Part shown: positions 58,450 to 64,000 of the stretch, piece after piece | How positions within the stretch are numbered: position 1 is the first letter of the stretch | How the letters are laid out: the number at the start of each line of letters is the position of its first letter | NCBI RefSeq assembly: GCF_030272615.1 | Contig: NC_081414.1 | Coordinates: forward strand, 239,293,233 to 239,357,232 | Length of the DNA: 64,000 nucleotides | Reading direction: 5' to 3' | Origin: Cryptomeria japonica | Taxonomy: Eukaryota; Streptophyta; Pinopsida; Cupressales; Cupressaceae | Translations under genes and position numbers: made by a program | Notes under the pieces: model-generated | The model's database searches: none | What the model was told of the DNA's origin: nothing | Seen by the model: only the letters and a program-made list of their open reading frames with translations

Positions 58450-58886
58450 ACTACTTCCTATAAAATGAAACCATGGTTGATTGTCTACATGATTTCTACT
58501 GAGTCTCTTTCTCTTAATCTCATTCATCTTGAATATATTGATTTTGTTCATAATTCCAATGAAGTTCCCTTAGATGTTTTTTCTTCAAAATAAGCCTTAG
58601 AGGAATTTTTTGGGAATGCATTATGATTTAACTCCTTACCATAATAAATGTTGATTCTCATGTTGCTTTAACTATCAAGCATACTTCGAGGAATCCATCC
58701 TTAGTGTGAACAAAGAAGGTTCTCTATTTCATGATGGAGAAAATATTTATATTCCTCATACAAAAGATTGTAGTACGCTCCTTAAAGGAGAAACTACTGG
58801 TGTCTTGATGGATCCTAAATATTGTAAGAAGGTGATTAAGATTGGTAAATGCCTTTCTCTAGAAGAAACTAAGTCTCACTTATATT

Positions 58887-59930
58887 TTGTATGTTAGTAT
58901 GTCGATGTCTTTGCCTAGTTGTACAAAGACATGCCAGGTATCAATGAGTGTGGTCATCCATAATATTGTCTTGGCTTTAGATTCTAAGCTTGTTAAATAT
59001 AAAATCCATAAAATGAATCCTAGGGTTGCCTTGATAGTTAAGAAAAAGTTGGAGAAGCTTCTAAAATTTGGCTTTATCCATCCTATTGACTATTCCCTTT
59101 GGATCTTGAATATTGCTCCTGTTAGTAAGCATTGACCTCGGAGTGCACTCAACCTAACCTACGTGTGTGCACCTAGCACAAGCATCGTGTGTGCACCTGA
59201 CTTGGCCTGGGTGTACACCATCCCCGACCAAGTGTGCAGTGCCCGATGCGCGCAGTGCCCTGTTTGCAATGTGGTTCCCGCACACTACCTTGGGCACTTA
59301 AGGATGACTTCCCTTTTTCAAAAATTCATATGATAGTTTATTCGACCACAAGCCATGCCTTGATCTCTTTCATGGATTGTTTCTTGAGTTATAATCAAAT
59401 CCTTATCAATCTAGAAGATCAATATAAAAGTACCTTTTGTTATGTAATCGTGTCGTTTGGGTTTAAGAATGCATAAGCAACCTATCAATAGGAAATGAGT
59501 CTAATCTTTCATGATTTCATTCACAAGATCTTAGAAGATTATGTTAATGATATTCTAGTGAAATTCCTAACCTGCTAGGATCATGTGAAAAATCTTCATC
59601 TTATTTTTAAAAGGCTTTGACTCTATAAGATGATATTGAACCCTTTTAAGTGTGTTTTCAATGTTGATGCCAAAAAACTACTAGGATTTATTGTCTCTCG
59701 CCATGGGATCAAAGTTGATACAAATAACATTGATGCAATTGTTAACATGCCTCCACATAAAATCATCTCACAACTACGTATATTACAAGGGAAGATTTAG
59801 TCAGTATGCAGATTTGCATCTCAATTAGGTGATCAAACCCTTCCATTTGTATGTTTGTTGAAGAAAACTTTGCAGTTCAAATGGGATGCTAAGTGCCAAA
59901 ATGCTTTTGATTCCATCAAGAACTATTGTC
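58887..59930 (+). pseudogene. Gypsy reverse transcriptase, interrupted and with a mutated active site
   Basis: Starts with YVDVFA-like sequence and VVIHNIVLALDSKLVKYKIH, then NPRVALIVKKKLEKLLKFGF and YSLWILNIAPVSK. A GC-rich block (59136-59290) takes the place of motif A, after which LKDDFPFSKIHMIV, TSHALISFMDCFLSYNQIL, KILEDYVNDILVKF (the YVDD catalytic motif reads YVND), FKCVFNVDAKKLLGFIVSRH and GIKVDTNNIDAIVNMPPHK follow. Stops at several points. It cannot be active. Confidence 0.85.
59136..59290. other. GC-rich block replacing part of the Gypsy RT
   Basis: About 150 bp with repeated GTGTGCACCT and GCAGTGCCC-type words, far GC-richer than the surrounding element. It lies between IAPVSK and LKDDFPF and removes the motif A region of RT. 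Confidence 0.65.
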
Positions 59931-60255
59931 CAACCCACCTGTTTTAATGTCAATTATGCAAGATAGACCCTTTCTTTTATATATATCAATGTCTTCCCAT
60001 GCTTTGGTACCCTTATTGGACCAATACGATGATAGAAAAGAAAGAGTTATCTATTACATCAATCACGTTCTTGTGGACTACGAGACTCAATATTTATTCA
60101 TGGAAAAACAATGTTTATGTCTTGTTCTTGCAGCACAAAAGTTGAGGCACTATTTGATTCATGCAGAAACTCAAGTGGTTGTTAAGAATGATCTCCTTAA
60201 GGATCTTTTCACTAGAGCCAATCTCTCTAGGAGGTTAGCGAAATGGGTTACCTAA
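59926..60255 (+). pseudogene. Gypsy RNase H domain
   Basis: FLLYISMSSHALVPLLDQYD, ERVIYYINHVLVDYETQYLF and EKQCLCLVLAAQKLRHYLIH are the usual Gypsy RNase H blocks (ERPIYYISK..., E..Y...EK..LAL), followed by LLKDLFTRANLSRRLAKW. The first catalytic Asp region (normally LYLSVSE-type) is degraded. Confidence 0.8.
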
Positions 60256-60869
60256 ATCATTTCCTACTCTCAATTTTTTCTCTGACAAAGATGTATTCCC
60301 TATTGAGCTTGAACCTATTCAAGAAATGTATTTTGATGGATCAAGATGTTAGACAGGTTCAAGAGAACCATAGTTTTGTTCTCACTTGAAGGAAAGCCTA
60401 TTCCTCTCTCCTTTTGACTTGAATTCCACTGTACAAATAGCATTATTGAGTATGAATCCCTTATTGCTAGCTTGCATGTCATGATTTCTTTAGATGTTAT
60501 GTGCATTTGTATTCATGGAGATTTTGGACTTATTGTAAATCAAATTATGGGAGCTTATCGAGTTAAACAATCCAAATTATCCCAGTATAGAGATGTCACT
60601 CTAGCTCTTAAGCATTTTTCTTCTTATACTATAGGTAGCATATCCAAGAGAGAGAATTTTAATATAGATGCAAAGGCAAGCACAACCTCCCTTGCATGCC
60701 TTGAATATAGCACAAACAAGCATCACTTTGTGGCGCAAGTACTTCATTCTCATGTTGTTTCTAATCAACCCAAGCCTGATAGTCTTATGTGTTCTCTTAT
60801 ATGCTCGAGTGAATGATTCTCCCATATCTATAATTATCTAAAATATGGAAGTTTTCTTGATGACACCTA

Positions 60870-62053
60870 ATAAGAATACTCGTGTTAGAATTTGGAAGCT
60901 TTCGTCTTACATCATTTTGTCTAATATTATATATCGTAGATTTTACAATGGTCTTCTTATTAGATGTTTTATTAAACAAGAGATACCCCTTGCCCTCTAG
61001 GAAGTTCATTCAGGCTTTGGTGGTGGGCAATTTGGTGGTAAATGTTTAGTTCATAAATTGATACATATGGGGTATTATTGGAAAACAATGGAATAAGATT
61101 CCTTTGATTTTTTCAAGAAATGCCCCTACTGTCAACAACACAGTAATATCATTTGGGCTCCTGCATAGGAAATACCAACAAAAGCTTCTCCTTAGCCTTT
61201 TCAAACTTGGGGATTAGATATTATTGGAAAAATATCTCCCCCTTCTTTTAAATGAAACACCTTCATCATTATATCCAATGATTACTTCACAAAATGGGTT
61301 GAGGTTGTACTGCTAAGGTCCACTACAATAGAGTAAATTTGTAACTTTCTTCCTACTAATATCATCTCTTGCTTGATACTGCCTACCACTACTGTCTCAG
61401 ATAAAGGTACCTCATTTAAGAATAAGGAGGTGAAACAATTCCTTGAAAAATTCTACATTCAATATTGATTCTCCACACCATATTATCCTCAATCTAACGG
61501 TCAAGCTGAAGCCTCAAACAAGACTATTGAATAGATCTTGCAAAAGATAGTTAATAAGCATGAAAAGATTGGCACATACAACTAGGTAATGCATTATGGG
61601 CCTATCACACAAGTCTTTGTATGACTACCAGGCTAACACCTTATAACATTATGTATGGTATTGATGTTATTATGCCTTTAGAGTTGGAAATTCCTTCTTT
61701 GCAGATTTCTCTTAAAGGATTAGTTGATGATGACACTTATCATACTCATTCTCTCAATTCGCTGGAACTACTTGATGAGCACTACCTAAAGGCCCTTCAA
61801 CATCTTCAAGCCCATCAAAAGTCTCTATCAAAATAGTATAATCAAATTGTTATTTCCTAAACATTAAAAGTGGGTGACCTAGTTCTTTATGAGAATCAAA
61901 GAATGTGAATGCGCCACCCAACCAAAAGGGGAAGTTCAACCCTAATTGGTTAGGTCCTTACATTGTCAACTTTGTTTATGGTTCTGGTGCTTATGGTCTA
62001 TCTAAAATGGATGGTACACCACTCAAAGAGTTCATGAATGCTATGCATCTATG
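60870..62053 (+). pseudogene. Gypsy integrase domain
   Basis: Pieces in order: EVHSGFGGGQFGGKCLVHKL (zinc-binding His region), KKCPYCQQHS (Cys pair), TWGLDIIGKISPPSFK (catalytic Asp), FIIISNDYFTKWVEVV, TTVSDKGTSFKNKEVKQFLE (catalytic Asp), YYPQSNGQAEASNKTIE (catalytic Glu), then LTPYNIMYGIDVIMPLELEI with PSLQISL, and a C-terminal part with GPYIVNFVYGSGAYGLSKMD. The triad residues are present but the frame is broken by stops. Confidence 0.83.
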
Positions 62054-62610
62054 ATGATACTATGCATAAAATTAACTATGTGTCATGAGCATGATGCTTA
62101 GTCCTTCCTAAGACCATCTTGCTATGAAATTCTTTCATCAATGCACTCCTATTATGTGTGCTATGATTCATCCTTTTGTTTGAATCCTTTTATTAGGTGT
62201 TAAACATATGTGTGAATTTTTATTCTACGTATCTATTTGTATCATCAAATTATGTTAGATCATGGTGCAGGAGCACCTAAGGGTGAGCAAAGACCCTTGT
62301 TCAAATTTTCAATTTTGGCATAAGGACTGGTTCAAGTCTATCAGGTTGTTTATAGGGAGCTTGGAGTGCATTTTTGTTTTCTTTTTGGAGTACATGTTTT
62401 CGGCGAGACCGACCCCGATAACCTGATGAAACCGCCAGCTAATGGGTGAGCAAGTCGTGGGTTGATCAACGTCGATCGCTATACTATTATGGCAAGCTGC
62501 ACGAGGTTTATCTCCCACGACTTGGTGACCATGGTGGGACCCAGCAAGAAGTTAGTGAGCAGAGTGAGTTGAAGTGGAGCCATCGAGTATCGACATAACT
62601 AGTTTTTGTG

Positions 62611-62940
62611 CCTCTCGATAACCCAATGGGAAAGCATACGGTTTGGAGCGCACCATCGGCCATCGGTAGGAGGTGTTTTAGGCTACGCCGATAACCTGAT
62701 GGGAAAACATTCTATTGGGAGCACACCATCGGCCATTGGTAAGAGTTTTTTAATGCTACTTCGATGACCCGATGGAAACCAATGAGGAAGTGCGCAATTG
62801 GTAAATGTCATCGGACATTGGAGTAATTGTTTTGAGGCTACTCTGATGACCCGATAGAAAGGGAAGTGAGTTGTAAACTACCATCGGACGTCGGTGTAAG
62901 TGTTTAAGTGCTAACCCGATGACCCGATGAAAATGAAAAG
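62611..62940. repeat. ~75-bp tandem repeat in the LTR, about 4-5 copies
   Basis: Units begin with variants of CCGATGACCCGATGGAAA, contain ACCATCGGCCATCGGTA or a diverged form, and end TGTTTTAGGCTAC-like. Starts near 62614, 62689, 62761, 62843 and 62916, with an isolated partial unit near 62418. Confidence 0.78.
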
Positions 62941-63016
62941 ACAGTTACAACAGGAAACCAATTGTGTCAAGTTTGATCTCATCTATTAGCGATGTTTCAT
63001 AACATGTCGTAGAGGC

Positions 63017-63024
63017 TATAAAAG
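63017..63024 (+). promoter_or_regulatory. TATA box of the right-edge LTR
   Basis: TATAAAAG in the context GGCTATAAAAGACCC, about 800 bp upstream of the primer-binding site and just after the tandem repeats. Transcription would start roughly 30 bp downstream. Confidence 0.6.
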
Positions 63025-63825
63025 ACCCAATGGGCATTGTGTAAGGAGGTTGGATAGGTGGAACAAGGAACATCTTCTGAATAACAATTTGAAGACCGTT
63101 TTTTGGTTTCTTTCTCAGAGTTCAATTTCATTTGAAAACTGTAAATAATGGCTTAAATCTTTAAATAACAGTGTGATAGAGTAGATGTTACTTTTCTGTG
63201 TTTTGTGAGTTCCAATTTTGAAGTCGTGCCAAGCTCGGCCCTGTAAATAAGTTGTCATTCTGTTTCTAGTTTACTGTTGGTGACAAGTAGTTATAACATG
63301 GCTCTGTCTTGATTCTCCATCGTGGGATCCACACGACCATTGGAGGTTGTCAAGAAGAGCCAGCCATGTTTAGTAGAATTCTATGTGTAGCAAACCAAGG
63401 AATGACATCATTCATTTTAGCAAACTGGCCCTAGGCAAGCTTGATGGCAGCACGGCTAGGTATCAGTGAACAAGAGGGATCATTTGAAAGGTAGATTGGA
63501 ATCTAGGCTATTAGCCTTAGATCAGGGGAAGTTGGGATCAAGGAGAGAGAAGATCCAAGCATGGGATGGAAAACAACTTAGGAGAAGTTGTAGGTATAAT
63601 CCATGGTAGAGAAAAACCTGCAAGGTGTCTGGTGAGATATGGTGGATTAGTGAGTTGGTGAATTTACAAAAATGAATTCACAAAGAGCGGAGTATCAAAC
63701 CTTGGTAGTGAGGACCTAGAGTGGATTAAGGGAATAGAGAGAGGGGTATTCTCGAGTTAGGCTAGGAAGAAAACCTTGGAGTGAGTCAAGCTGACTTAAG
63801 CAATCTAGGATCCTCCCTATTAGAT

Positions 63826-63837
63826 TGGTATCAGAGC
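63826..63837 (+). other. Primer-binding site (initiator Met tRNA) of the right-edge element
   Basis: TGGTATCAGAGC, a perfect match to the plant Met-tRNA site, so the LTR ends a few bases before it. Confidence 0.88.
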
Positions 63838-63897
63838 AAGTTAAAGATTTGGGGTGAAGAGTGTGAGGCTGATCTAGTATCAGAAGAAGGAGTAAAG

Positions 63898-64000
63898 ATG
63901 GTGACCAATGTAGAATTGGCTAAGCAGGTCACTGACCAAGAAGATGAAAACCGATTGCTCAAGGAAAGGTTGGAGCAGTTGGAGCAGAAACTAGGTGTGG
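63898..64000 (+). CDS. Start of gag of the right-edge LTR retrotransposon (partial)
   Basis: ATG at 63898 opens MVTNVELAKQVTDQEDENR and continues to the window end as a coiled-coil-like stretch (LLKERLEQLEQKLGV). It lies 60 bp after the primer-binding site, the normal place for gag. Too short to assign to Copia or Gypsy. Confidence 0.6.
   Translation, partial: MVTNVELAKQVTDQEDENRLLKERLEQLEQKLGV

Larger units (their letters stand above)
56722..62053 (+). mobile_element. Ty3/Gypsy retrotransposon, decayed, pol order protease-RT-RNase H-integrase
   Basis: Plus-strand domains occur in Gypsy order over 5.3 kb with many stops and frame changes. Short frames near 56747-57260 occupy the gag position. 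The element starts at a primer-binding-like TGGTGAACCCGGTG and ends shortly after the integrase at about 62053. Motifs resemble the Tat-like group, but that lineage call is tentative. Confidence 0.82.
62250..63822 (+). repeat. 5' LTR of a further plus-strand LTR retrotransposon (left edge approximate)
   Basis: The stretch before the primer-binding site at 63826 has LTR features: tandem repeats in the U3-like part (62611-62940), a TATA box at 63017-63024, and a following ~800-bp R/U5-like part. A plausible start is TGTTAGATCATGG near 62250, but the partner LTR is outside the window, so the left edge is uncertain. Confidence 0.6.

Overview
The window is plant nuclear DNA, most likely from a gymnosperm (conifer-type) genome. 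The evidence is AT-rich spacer with very little functional gene content, plant L1-like LINE, CACTA, Copia and Gypsy elements stacked inside one another, and a PLS-type PPR fragment. The gymnosperm assignment is inference; the plant assignment is secure. I find no intact host gene. The only host-derived sequences are broken copies of a TauD/clavaminate-synthase-like dioxygenase, the splicing factor CWC22, and a PPR protein.

Layout. 1-7.8 kb: a 438-bp MITE with TA target duplication, a dioxygenase pseudogene whose middle part is replaced by an ~80-bp tandem repeat and a non-LTR retrotransposon 3' fragment, then AT-rich spacer. 7.8-47.8 kb: a four-level Russian doll whose boundaries can be read to the base. 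Level 1 is an L1-like LINE on the minus strand (7827-47780, 17-bp target duplications at 7810-7826 and 47781-47797), about 7.4 kb when its insert is removed. Level 2 is a CACTA (En/Spm) transposon of 32,527 bp (12954-45480, TSD CAT) that sits in the LINE endonuclease. Level 3 is a 15,065-bp LTR element without its own pol (16066-31130, TSD GTTCT) that splits a large unknown plus-strand ORF of the CACTA. Level 4 is a 7,481-bp Copia element (20904-28384, TSD TCCTT) inside level 3. Relative ages follow from the nesting: LINE, then CACTA, then the 15-kb LTR element, then Copia.

The CACTA carries, on the minus strand, a deletion-damaged TNP2-type transposase, a multi-exon TNPA/Ptta-like gene and a CWC22 copy lying directly upstream of the transposase. 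On the plus strand it carries a PPR fragment, an unrecognised ~1,200-codon ORF and, upstream of that ORF, a striking array of degenerate repeats. The 15-kb LTR element encodes a coiled-coil/CCHC gag-like protein and an unrecognised ~1,080-codon protein with an E/K-rich charged helix. It shares its polypurine tract and LTR edge with the inner Copia, so it may have been mobilised by Copia enzymes of that type.

47.8-64 kb: AT-rich spacer with a decayed Copia gag and LTR remnant, a GATA microsatellite, a minus-strand Gypsy remnant with an internal RT-to-integrase deletion, a more complete but decayed plus-strand Gypsy (about 56.7-62.05 kb), and at the right edge the 5' LTR, primer-binding site and gag start of another plus-strand LTR retrotransposon that runs off the window.

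Nearly every coding region carries stop codons, and many are TAG where the family or a neighbouring repeat has Gln (CAG). That fits decay of methylated, silenced transposons.
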